Source of the DNA: Notolepis coatsorum
Lineage: Eukaryota; Chordata; Actinopteri; Aulopiformes; Paralepididae
Direction: 5' to 3'
Assembly: GCA_963971535.1 (NCBI GenBank)
Contig: OZ020587.1
Coordinates: 161,456,350-161,520,349 of the forward strand
Length of the DNA: 64,000 nucleotides
Part shown: piece by piece, positions 10,061 through 20,400 of the stretch
Numbering within the stretch: the stretch's first letter is position 1
Layout: each line of letters opens with the position of its first letter
Notes under the pieces: model-generated
Seen by the model: the letters and a program-made list of their open reading frames with translations, nothing else
The model's database searches: none
What the model was told of the DNA's origin: nothing
Program-made: the position numbers and the translations under genes

Positions 10061-10205
10061 AACCACACGGTTACCTTAAACTACCCCTATCCTTAACCCT
10101 AACCTTAGCCACACTGTTACCTTAAACTAACCATACCTTAACCCTAACCCTAACCACACGGTTATACCTTTAACAAACCATAACCCTAACATTCTATCTA
10201 AACCA
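10061..10205. repeat. degenerate telomere-like (CCCTAA) repeats
   Basis: Multiple CCCTAACC, CTTAACCCTAACC and CCACACGGTTACCTTAAAC units in about 140 bp. They are imperfect, interstitial and flanked by ordinary sequence, so this is not a chromosome end. Confidence 0.75.
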
Positions 10206-10227
10206 TAACTGTTAAACGTTAAAACAA

Positions 10228-10232
10228 ATCAC

Positions 10233-10271
<39 letters not shown>
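10228..10271. repeat. (CAT)n microsatellite
   Basis: About fourteen CAT triplets. Confidence 0.92.
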
Positions 10272-10822
10272 AGTATGACTGTGTTGGTCTACTGGTTCCA
10301 ATGACTCTGAAGCCCATGGACTCGCGTCTACTTTGTGAATGAGCATGAAACTGCACTCTGAATGATTATCTCAAGTAGCCAACCTGTCATTCCCGTTCTG
10401 TGATCGCCCTAATCATATACAGTACCTGCAACTTTCAATGATGTGATGCTCCACGTGAATTTAGCTGGTTATATCCATGTATCGAGAAGTGCTACGACCG
10501 CTGCTTCCTCGTCTAAAAGCTTTATTTAACAGGTATGGCTGTTTCATGATATACAAATTATATTTAATATCACTTTCTAGGAATTGTTTATCTGTGTGTT
10601 TCTTTCTTTCTAACCCCATTCCATAACTCCTGAGTGTTGTCCTCGGTAAGCTCTTGTTACTCATGGGTAATATGTTACTTGTCATGTATTGTATCGTGTC
10701 TAATGACACAATACTTATCAAGCAGTGGCTTCTCCTAATAGACAGTCTCCTCCCCACCGCATGTATATATTTTCTCCCCACCGTATGTATATTTCTTCTC
10801 CCACCCACCCACCCCCTCCTAA
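10272..10822. other. unassigned sequence
   Basis: No feature is recognised apart from a short ACCGCATGTATATAT / ACCGTATGTATAT duplication at 10757-10795. Confidence 0.35.
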
Positions 10823-11130
10823 TTATATGTATATAATCTCTGTTAGGATCTATGGGTAACAGCAGTACTGTATATTTGCATATCGTATGTCACAAATGTA
10901 ACAGTACTACTGTATGTCATGTATGTCCCTATGCCATAAATGTCATGATGTCATGTATGTTGTGTATGTCATAAATGTCACTATGAATTGAAAATGGGGG
11001 ACCCTGATGTAAACAAGACAAACGTCTTTCTCTGGTCTGCATCCCCTTAACAATTGTGTGTATTGAGCCGTACTGTATTGTACCCATTCTGCAATCTGTT
11101 AAATAAAGTTTTCATTTATTCATTCTATCG
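10823..11130 (+). repeat. dispersed repeat family B, copy 2 (long form)
   Basis: The longer form starts at TATGTATATAATCTCTGTTA and includes CAGTACTGTATATTTGCATA, then the family core, AAATAAAGTTTTCATT and a short ATTC tail. Copy 3 (minus) and copy 4 (split by the BEL element) share the upstream part. Confidence 0.82.
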
Positions 11131-11269
11131 TGTAACGGTGTGCTGTTGAGTGTGACACACGCATTCTCAAATCGACCGGCATCGAAACAAATCCACCTGT
11201 TGTTGGCAGCTATGAAACAGGAGGCCTGTAGATTATTATAATATAAAAAGAAAAAACACAGAATCCTAC

Positions 11270-11309
11270 CCCGAGTTTGCTGCCTCCTTATTTCCATCAT
11301 CTTTGGCGT
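11270..11309 (-). CDS. candidate 40-nt exon of an unidentified gene
   Basis: On the minus strand a strong acceptor (TTTTCTCTGTTTTCATTTGCAG) precedes 40 nt ending at a donor GGG/GTAGGATTC. One frame reads A-K-D-D-G-N-K-E-A-A-N-S. The segment lies in repeat-poor DNA about 450 bp from a second candidate exon on the same strand. No protein family is recognised. It could be a chance splice-like motif. Confidence 0.3.
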
Positions 11310-11752
11310 CTGCAAATGAAAACAGAGAAAAGCCGTGTAATGCAAAAACACGTTCCTGCACAGACCCAGAGAAACCATCTCAACAAGTTGAGGCTAAACT
11401 AAAGCCATGACGCCAAATCAACCACTCACTCATTACTTATCATCAGTGAAATTATCTTCCAAGTACTTCCAAGCTTACCGTCCATAGCAACATATTATCC
11501 GAACACATTTGTCTCTTTCTTTCCTCACTACTCAGCCTGCAAGGAAATAGTCCTCGACTCAGTCGAGGCGTTTATTAATAATTAACAGTAAGATGATCCC
11601 TCTACAGTACAGAGAGGAAGTAACGTTAGATCGACCTGTTGTCCTCTGCTGCTGCAGGTGAGGATGATGCACTGACTGTATGGCTGTAATAAAAGAGAGC
11701 AAACAAACCACTTTATTATTATAGCTTCTGTCTGACAGTCTGTCTGTCTCAC

Positions 11753-11801
11753 CTGCAGCCGGCGGGGAGCCGCTCAGCGCCGTGAAGAAGTTCAGAGACG
11801 T
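11753..11801 (-). CDS. candidate exon of an unidentified gene
   Basis: On the minus strand an open stretch ends GGCTGCAG/GTGAGA, a good donor. It either begins after GCTCGCTCAG, giving a 49-nt internal exon reading TSLNFFTALSGSPPAA, or extends upstream to a Met near 11,846 as a first exon. Joined to the 40-nt candidate exon the frame can continue. The acceptor lacks a pyrimidine tract, so a first-exon reading is more plausible. The gene is not identified. Confidence 0.3.
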
Positions 11802-11849
11802 CTGAGCGAGCATCGAGCGCCACACCAGCATCTCAGAAACACGCACGGA

Positions 11850-12535
11850 GACCCCCAGCTATATATATTATGTTCTCTCTCCCTATATCTGTGTGTTGAA
11901 ACTCTGACCAAACCAAATCCCCTGCCCTGACCCTGTTGTGTTTTCTTTCTGCATCCCACACGGTCCCGGATTAATCCTAATTAGATGTGGCGTTGAGACA
12001 GGGGCTTTGTTTGTGCGCCTAGTGGTCATTACGCGCAGGTCATTACGCGCAGCCAGGCCTCCTTTGTTTAGGAAACTCTCCAACCCAATTATCCCTCAAT
12101 GCGTAAAACCTGTCCCACGGAGTTCCCCCTCACGGCTTGAGGGCCTATAGACCTTTTCTAATAACGTGACACAACATAAACATTATAAATGGGCCCCTTT
12201 GTTGTTTTCCTGTTGCAAAATGCCTGTTAATAGAGTCGCTGAGAGGTCACGGCTGTTCCCCCTCCCTTGCGAAGGAACAGGATAAACTTTGAGGGGGGAA
12301 ACAATTAGAAAGGTACAATAAAACGGGTTTAAAGTGACAGCAATAACAGTGTATAAAAAAGACCAGAGGTTATTTCTTGGAGCAGTGGAAGGAAACTGTA
12401 AACAAAGAAGGAAGGGTCATCATCAGGTTTGCATACCAGAGTTCCATGCTCTGCTTGGTGCCAGACTTTGGTGCCAGTTCTATTGAAGCCTGTAATAAAA
12501 TTCAAATACCAGCTATCTGAGTAATAATACAGTAT
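11850..12535. other. repeat-poor stretch, possible conserved non-coding sequence
   Basis: None of the repeat families of this window occur here. It contains homeodomain-like TAAT cores (GGATTAATCCTAATTAGATG), a duplicated CATTACGCGCAG and mixed GC content. No open frame with coding character is visible. The proposal of a conserved element is inference only. Confidence 0.3.
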
Positions 12536-12537
12536 AC

Positions 12538-12964
12538 AATCATTTACATTTACATTTAGTCATTTAGCGGAAGCTTTTATCCAAAGCGACTTACAAGTTC
12601 TGTACGACAAGCCGTCAGGAAGGGCACAACTCTATCAGCTGAGTAACAATGTTCATCAAAGTGTTGAGTGCTACAGTGTAGGTTAGTTTATTAGGACAAG
12701 TGCATGACAGTACGGTTAGTTAGGGTTAGATATTTTTTTTCTTTTTTTAATTCAGATAATGGTTGAAGAAGTGCGTCTTTAGTCGACGGCGAAAGATTGA
12801 ACGTGTTTCGGCTGTCCTAACTGGGGTGGGTAGTTCATTCCACCATTGTGGGGCAAGGACTGAGAATAGGCGGCTTCTCTTTGATGACCCTCCCGGAGCT
12901 CGGATAGGAGTGGGTCTGAGGCGGCCAGAAGATGCAGAGCGTAGGGGTCTTGAGGGTGTGTAGT
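12538..12964 (-). mobile_element. 3' end of a non-LTR retrotransposon
   Basis: The minus strand codes SRLFSVLAPQWWNELPTPVR and then FRRRLKTHFFNHYLN, the C-terminus of a LINE ORF2. The 3' UTR ends in TTGGATAAAAGCTTCCGCTA and AATGACTAAATGTAAATG, a very common 3' tail in fish genomes. The reverse transcriptase domain is absent, so it is a 5'-truncated copy. It is the parent sequence type for the 24-bp minisatellite at 3.4 kb. Confidence 0.8.
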
Positions 12965-12974
12965 TAGAGACCAT

Positions 12975-13290
12975 TAATATGAATGAATGAATGACAACTT
13001 TATTTAACAGATTGCAGAATGGGTACAATATACAGTACAGCCCAATACACACAATTGTTAAGGGGATGCAGACCAGAGAAAGACTTTCGTCTTGTTTACA
13101 TCGGGGTCCCTCATTTTCAATTCATAGTGACATTTATGACACACACAACATACACTACATGACATGACATTTATGACATAGGGACATAGATGACATACAG
13201 GTGTACAGTACTGTTACATTTGTGACATATACGTTATGCAAATATACAGTACTGTTACCCATAGATCCTGACAGTAATAATAATACACAA
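12975..13290 (-). repeat. dispersed repeat family B, copy 3
   Basis: Reverse-strand copy. It starts with an ATGA tail, then ACTTTATTTAACAGATTGCA, the family core, and the long-form part with GCAAATATACAGTACTG. Confidence 0.8.
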
Positions 13291-13423
13291 TAATACAGTA
13301 TACATCAACCAATATAGCAAACGTTAGCTATAGTTAACAAGGCAACAAATTGCAGATGATTCATTTCTGACATCCGAGGTAATAACCCGTTTAAATGTAG
13401 TGTTGTTGATCCCATTAATAATA

Positions 13424-14925
13424 ATAAATTGGATTTAAAGAGACACTTCACAAAGAGAGAGAAGCTATTATAAAAGAAAGGGTACTAAAAATATGAATAT
13501 ATATCTATACAGTAACAACAGGAAATAAAACAAATACAATAAAAAAAGGAAGCAGGGTGCTTTCCAATAGGACGAAACAGTAAAAAAAATAAAAAATAAA
13601 AATAAATAAAAAGCAACGGTATCAGTAGCTTATAAGAAAAGAGTCAGGGGGGGATGGGTGGGGGGGTTACTTTGGAGCAGGGCCATGTTGCGCGAAGGTA
13701 AGTGTGAACAGGTGAGTCTTTAGGTGGGTTTGAAGAGGTTGATGGTGTCAGAGCCTCGGATGACCGTGGGGGAGAGGGAGTTCCACAGCCTGGGGGCATC
13801 TACAGAAAAAGCTCGGTCTCCCAACCAAGCCTGGTGCGGGGGGATTGTGAGGAGGTCGGAGTTGGAGGAGCGGAGGCCTCGTGCTGGTGGAGTGTAGGGG
13901 TGGAGTAGGTCGGTCAGGTAGGTAGGAAGGAGCCAACCCTTAAGTCTGTGACATTTTTGTGCTATCCTTGATAATTTTAGGATGCATGACTTGTTGTAAC
14001 ATGTAATGTGTTTGAATAATTGTCAAATAAACTAAACTAAACTAAACTTAAAAAAAAACATGCAGGGATTTGTAGGTGAGGAGGAGGATCTTGCAGGGGA
14101 TTCGGTAGTTGATGGGTGATGTGCTGCCAGGGTTTGGTGGGTGTGAGGACCCTCGCAGCTGAGTTTTGGACGTACTGTGTAAGCGATCCAGAACCTTCTT
14201 GGAGGCACCAAGAAGGATTCCGTTACAGTAGTCGAGACGGGAAGTGATGAAGGCGTGAATAAGTGTTTCCGCTGAGGTGTCGGAGAGTGAGGGGCGGAGT
14301 CGGGAAATGGTTCTGAGGTGGGGAAAAGGCGGACCCGGTGACAGACTTGACGTGAGGGTGAAACGAGAGGGTTGAGTTGAGTCCAGTATTACGCCCAGGT
14401 TCCTTACCTCCGTGGAGGGGCAGATGGAGTAGCCATCCACGGAGAGAACAAGGCGTCGATCTTTTGGAGGAGGGCTGGGGAGGCTACAACTATTAGTTCA
14501 GTCTGCTTACTGTTGAGTTGGAGGAAGTTAGACGTCATCCATGTTTTTATGTCCTGGAGGCAGGCAGTGAGGGAGAGAGGGGGGAGGGGAGCAGAGGGTT
14601 TGGTGTGGAGGTAAAGCTGCGTGTCATCTGCGTATAGGAGTGGAAGTGGAGGCCGTGTTTCCTTATGATCTCACCGAGTGGGAGGAGGTAGATGGTAAAA
14701 AGGAGCGGACCTACAGTAGCACTGAACCCTGTAGGGGAACACCCTGGTTAACAGGTGCTGCCTGGAGCTGACCTGGACCCCCAGAGGAAAACATACCGCC
14801 ACCTATTGGTCAGGTAGGATGTAAACCAGGACAGGGAGTGATGCCAAGGACACTTTCCAGATGGTCTAGGAGGTTTGAAGGCGAGATGGAGTCAAAAGCA
14901 GCTGAGAGGTCCAGGAGGATGAGGC
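13424..14925 (-). pseudogene. damaged L2-like LINE copy
   Basis: Reverse complement of the L2 family at 1.29-2.90 kb, from the (TTA)n tail at 13,424 to the LDLSAAFD-coding region near 14,925. The coding frame is broken by frameshifts, so only short pieces remain (for example 14,048-14,440 and 13,748-13,936). A foreign segment of about 115 bp interrupts it near 13,940. Two ubr3-sized lengths of coding identity remain readable, but no functional reverse transcriptase is present. Confidence 0.85.
13940..14058 (+). mobile_element. short retroelement 3' end inserted in the L2 copy
   Basis: The L2 sequence AAGGAGCCAACCC is interrupted and resumes at TGCAGGGATTTGTAG. The insert ends AATTGTCAAATAAACTAAAC with an (AACTA)n and A-rich tail, indicating a plus-strand poly(A)-type retroelement fragment. 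Confidence 0.65.
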
Positions 14926-15038
14926 GGATGAATGGATGAATGAATGAATGAATGAATGAATGAATGAATGAATGAATGAATGAATGAATGAATGAATGAA
15001 TGAATGAATGAATGAATGAATGAATGAATGAATGAATG
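14926..15038. repeat. (GAAT)n microsatellite
   Basis: About 27 GAAT units at the junction of the L2 copy and the next segment. It is probably the 3' tail of a minus-strand retroelement whose UTR follows. Confidence 0.92.
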
Positions 15039-15420
15039 GTTTTATTTCGGTCTTTTTTTTACAAAGCATAGTAGTAGAACTTTTTTTTTTTTTTTTACAA
15101 GAACAAGCAGAGGCTATAATAATTGTCTACCCTTTTTACATTACATTATTTACACACACAAAAATACAAAAAAGAAACATAATTCAGTATATCATTTAGC
15201 GAAGGTTACAAACGTTTCATAGTTTTATGTACAAAACGTATACACATTTATTTATGTTATTTTTTTATTTATTATTATTATTTTATATAAATATATGTTT
15301 TTCTTTTTTCTTTTCCCCTTTGTCACTATTTGAATACAGTTATGTTATAGATAAAAATATAATTAGGATAATAATGAGGTTTTATATTTATGTATCACCA
15401 CTTAACTGTCACCGTGACGT
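15039..15420 (-). mobile_element. probable retroelement 3' UTR
   Basis: Read on the minus strand, this AT-rich, T-run-rich segment ends GACCGAAATAAAACCATTC and joins the ATTC tail, as expected for a polyadenylated LINE 3' end. No coding part is left and the family is not recognised. Confidence 0.4.
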
Positions 15421-15724
15421 ATAGGTGCCGTTTTGCACTCGCGGCACTTTGGCCTCGTTTTGAACAGATATACATAGACTTTTCGAAAGTTTCCACACTT
15501 GGCACCAATGTGCGTTCATGCACTAGCAGCACTACGCGGTTACATGATGACCCTTCCTTCTTCTATAGTTTCCTTGGTGCTAATGCAATAGTTGAGGTCC
15601 AAACTGTTCCCTAGCAACAGAATTCCAGTGAAACCGTCTATAAAACTACTATAAAATGTAGTGTGTTTCCATATTTTAGCTTAGGGGAGTTCAGGGTCCC
15701 AACTAAATGTATTTTACCTGCACA
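15421..15724. repeat. dispersed repeat G, associated with families A and B
   Basis: Shares GTTTCCACACTTGGC, CCAATGTGC, GATGACCCTTCCTTC and CCCTAGCAACAGA with 55.86-56.01 kb, and CAGAATTCCAGTGAAAC with 26.52 kb. It probably forms the 5' part of a composite element that continues into family B. Confidence 0.55.
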
Positions 15725-15888
15725 AACCGTCTCCTCCCCATCATATGTATATATTCTCTGTTAGGATCTCTGAGTAACAGTACTGTATATTTGCATATCG
15801 TATATATGTCACAAATGTAACAGTACTATATACCTGTATGTCATGTATGTCCCTATGTCATAAATGTCATGTATGTCATGTATGTTGT
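15725..15888 (+). repeat. dispersed repeat family B, copy 4, left part
   Basis: The copy runs to ATGTATGTTGT and is cut by the BEL element. It resumes at 25,019 with GTTGTGTATGTCATAAATG. The last five bases (GTTGT, 15,884-15,888) form the left target duplication. Confidence 0.88.
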
Positions 15889-17320
15889 TGTAACTGAGGG
15901 GTACAATTCCCTGACTGTATTACTAGATATGATACTTACTACCACTACCTTTGTACTTAATATTCTGCCACCCAGTACACGGCATAAATATATTATGATG
16001 AACACTGTCACGTAGATGAAACGGATCCAACACAAATGTACGAATTAGAAATAGGTCTTTATTTCTACACAGCGATGGTGTGTAGAGCAAGCACTTAATC
16101 AAATCAATCACATTTATGAATGGGAATTAGTATGCACTTTTATGGCAAGAGTATTCGTCGGTATATCAATAGAGAATGTCCAATCTCTGAAGGCGCAGGT
16201 GGTACATATACGACCTGGAATAGTTAAGGAATAACTGCAATGATACTTTAATGATTATATACTGGATACACTAGGGTGGGTTAATCCAGTCGCTTGTAAG
16301 CCGACAGGAGTAGGAAGGGGGGGGGGTAGAATCCGGCTGCCTCATCCGGCCAAGGGTATCCCAGGTGAACCCACTGTAGTGCCGTTCAATGCGCCGGCGA
16401 TCCTTGGACCACAGATGAAAGCAGATGGACTCTTTGTGGGCCGGCTCTCTCCGGTCCACGGAGGAGAGACGTGAAGCGACCTCGTCTTGCAGAGCGTCTC
16501 CTCACCTTGCGTCCTCTCCAGGGGGGGGGGTTCCAACACACGGCAGTGTCGGGGGTCTTTATCCATGGAATAATCAAAGTATACAAAGCATAATCCGTGC
16601 CTGGGAAGGCGGGCTGTCGTTGGCAGAATAATCCGGTATACAGGTCCACTCGCTCGTCGGCTCTGGGGCTCCTCGGGTGCAGCTTCACGTGGGGTCAACC
16701 ACCCTGGATAAGCAGCCAGTTCTCTGCCCGAAACGATGGGGTGCTGACTACGGTAGTATTCTCACCGCACGAAGCACTATATATTAACAGACTATTATTA
16801 GCTTAATAGACTACGTCCAACTCGACGATATAGTGCCAAATATGACTATTCAAATATTAATATACACGATGTCTCAATACCGATGGTAGGCGAACTTGGC
16901 CTTACTCCCACACGTGGCGTCGCGGGGAGGCTTTACGTCTGTGACTCTATTGGAGGGTAAGAAACTGGACTGAAAAGAAAGTCCTACTTTAGTAGCGCAG
17001 TATATATACGCACTATGAACAAATAGTCCCATTAGTGGTGCGGTAGCCAGATTCCTACGCGGAACTAGGACTTGTTCGTACATGTGGAGCGGTACATTTG
17101 AACTGGGTCTGAGGGGTATGGCAGCCTGGCACCAAGGTCTCGACCAATAGTAGAATGGAGACTATTATGGGATGTTCAGTAGGCTAGAATGGATATTCAA
17201 TGCATATTGTACAAGGAATATACAAGGGATATCAGGGAATATTAGAGAATATACAAATACAATTAAATATATATATATAAATAAATATATATATTCGGTT
17301 TAATCTGGCCCTTCACAACA
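15889..17320 (-). repeat. 3' LTR of the BEL/Pao element
   Basis: 1432 bp, long for BEL elements. On the minus strand it has a possible TATA box (complement of 17,001-17,009) and an AATAAA (complement of 16,058-16,063) near its 3' end. The purine-rich GGGGGTGGC just inside (17,321-17,329 complement) fits a polypurine tract. Short frames inside, such as 16,342-16,698, recur in both LTRs and have no known similarity. Confidence 0.93.
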
Positions 17321-17428
17321 GCCACCCCCTGATTGGTCCCAGACCTAATCAGTTAAACAGAGACAGATTAATCGCGTTGTCTATTTACACATAAGGGTTT
17401 GCTGTAGGGGTCAGTCAACTTCACAAAG

Positions 17429-20400
17429 TCATAGGGTTATAGGGTCATGGTCATCATCGATTGTGTCTGGGAGTCGGGGCAGTTCTATGAGCCTCGCCAC
17501 GGGACGGGTGTAAGTGCGACCCTGGACGAGCACTTCAGCTGCTCGGACCTTGCCGTCGGCACCGGTGATCACTTTGCTTACGCGGCCGGCCGGCCACATA
17601 GCTCTGGGCAGTGATTGATCAATAATCATGACGACTGTTCCTTCTGTCAAATTGTCTCTCTCCTTTACCCACTTCTGGCGGGTCTGTAGAGACGGTAGGT
17701 AGTGCAGTAGGAAACTGCTCCAAAACTTGTCGGCTAATACTTGGCTGTACCTCCACATTCGTCGGCCGTTCGCTTCTTCAGGCCGGTACATTGTCTGGGG
17801 TAATGCAGGATCTAGCCGCCCCATCAGGAGTGTGTTGGGGGTAACTGGGTCGATATCCGCCACATCACTGGAGACATATCCGAGGGGCTTCGAGTTAAGT
17901 ACTCCCTCAATCTCCGTGAGGACTGTCGTTAGGACTTCTTCCGCCACAGTCTGGGCCCCAAGTACTGCGTACAGGGCTGTCTTTATGGAGCGCACTTCTC
18001 GTTCCCAAGTGCCACCGAAGTGGGGTGCGTTTGGGGGGTTGAATTGGAAATCAACCTGTGCTGGAGCGAGGTGGGTCTTAAGTTCTGGGCCCATAGCTTG
18101 GAAGCTCTCTCTCAGCTCTCTTTCGCCGCCTTTGAAGTTTGTCCCATGATCGGACAATAGGGTAGACGGTCTTCCTTTCCGTGATGTGAATCTACGGAAG
18201 GCCATAAGGAATGAGTCTGTGCTCATGGTCGGGAGAAGCTCGATGTGTATCGCTCTGGTGGTCATGCATTTGAATACAATACCCCACCGCTTCTCGGTTC
18301 CTCTTCCTTTCTTTATGTGCAGCGGGCCAAAGCAGTCCATACCCGTTGAGTGGAATGGCTTGTCACCGATTCGGAGGCGACATGGAGGAAGGTCAGCCAT
18401 CCTTGGTATGCTGGGCTGCGCGCGCCACTTGCGGCAGTCTAGACATGTTCGCTGGAAGCGTCGTACCGCCTCTCTTCCTTGTAGGATCCAGTAACGACGT
18501 CTGATTTCCGCGAAGACTCTTTCTGCTCCTGCGTGATGTACATCCTCATCGTATTTCTTTATAATCAGCTCTGTGACCTTGTGTCGGCTGTTCAATACGA
18601 TCGGGTATTTAATGTCATCCGGTAGATTGGGGGCTCTGCGTAGGCGACCACCCACTCTGATGAGGGTATGAGCGTCGCTCTCGGGGGCCAGATGAATTAA
18701 TCTGCTGTCGGATGGGACGGGCTTTCCTCCCTGTAGACAGGCCAATTCATCGGGGAACGAGTCTCTCTGGGCTCGCTGCAGTAGAAGCAATTCTGCTTCC
18801 TCGTAGTTAGCTGCTGACATATCAGCGGGGGACTTGCACTCCGGGTGGTACCGCAGGAATGTTCTTTGTTGTGCACTCTCTATGGACGTGCAATCGTCTA
18901 TGTTAGGGTCGGTGGAGGCTACGGTGCTCAATCCACAGAACACAGACTTCTTATTTTCCACCTCCTCTGGACTTGCTTCCCTCGGGATAGGCATGGGCCA
19001 CTGTCCTTCCGGGAGTCTTAGGAATGCGGGGCCGTCACTGTAGACATTGCGACGGGTGAGGTCATCCAGGGGCATCCCCCGGGTGATGACGTCAGCTGGG
19101 TTCTGTTTTGTATCAACGTAGCGCCACTCTGTTTCTCCGGTTAACTCTTCGGTTAAGTCTTGAATCTCGGTGACTCTGACTCCCACGAAGACTTTGTACT
19201 TGCATGAGTCCGATTTGATCCAGGCGAGTACTGTCGTGGAATCTGACCACAGGATTGTTCTAGACACCGGTATGGTGAGCTCACGTTGGATGAGCGTGGC
19301 TAGGTGCGCTCCGGCTAGGGCTGCGCAGAGCTCTAGACGTGGGATAGATTGTTGCTTGCGTGGGGCTATTCTCGAGCGGGCGAGGACAAATGCTGTGTAG
19401 ATCTCTCCCCCCTGGTCTTGGGCCCGCAAGTAGGCTACTGATCCGTATGCGACCTCTGAGGCGTCACTGAAGACGTGTAAGTCCATTTTACATGTCTCTG
19501 GCCTCACCGTGGGTGGGAAGTAGCTTCGGCGCATATTAACGCCTGGGAGTGAGTGGAGCTCCATCTCCCACTCTCTCCAGGTGGATGCAAGGTGTGCGGG
19601 AATGGGGTCGTCCCAGCCCTGGTCCTTGTCCCACAATGCTCGTACAATCATTTTTGCCCTGGTGGTGTACGGTAGAATACATCCTAGCGGGTCATATTGT
19701 CGGGCGAGTGTTGTGTACACACTCCGTCTGGTGGTCGGCGCCGCCGCCGGCCTTCCCTGGTCCGTAGTCAGGGGCTTGTGTCTGTAGTGAAGCGAATCTG
19801 TTTTGAATCGCCACACCAATCCCAGGGTCATCTCCTGGGCTTCTCCCGGGATTGTAGCCATCCAGGTCTCGCTGCTGGCTGCCTTGTCCTCGGAGGAGAG
19901 GCTGTGCAGTACTTGCGGATCGCTGCTGGCCCACTGCCTGAGATCAAAGCCGCCTTTGATCAATGAGGCGCGGAGTTTAATCAGGAGAGCCTCGGCTTCT
20001 TCCTGGGTTGAAAGGCTTTGTAGACAGTTGTCTACGTAGAAGCTGTTCTTTACGCTGTGTCGGACCTCTTTGTCCGCTGCTGGGTCCTCTGCTACATGTT
20101 TCTGTAGTGCAAATGTAGCACAGCAGGGGCTGCACGTCGTTCCGAAGGGGAGGACTTCCCATTGGTAGATGGCTGGGTGCTCATCTCCTGGCTTCTCTCT
20201 CCATAGGAACCGTAACAGGGGCTTGTCCGCCTCTACTAGTCTCACCTGCAGGAACATTCCTTTAATGTCCCCGCTGATGGCCACCTTTTCCTGGCGGAAG
20301 CGGAGTAGAACGCCGAGTAGGGAGGGGCCGAGTGTGGGACCGGGCAGTAACTCTTTATTCAGATTTTGGGATCCGATCTGGTAGCTGCAGTTAAATACTA

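Noticed and set aside
16342-16698. 118-codon and other frames in the BEL LTRs as accessory genes
   Set aside because: Same frames occur in both LTRs only because the LTRs are identical; no domain or start context supports a protein.
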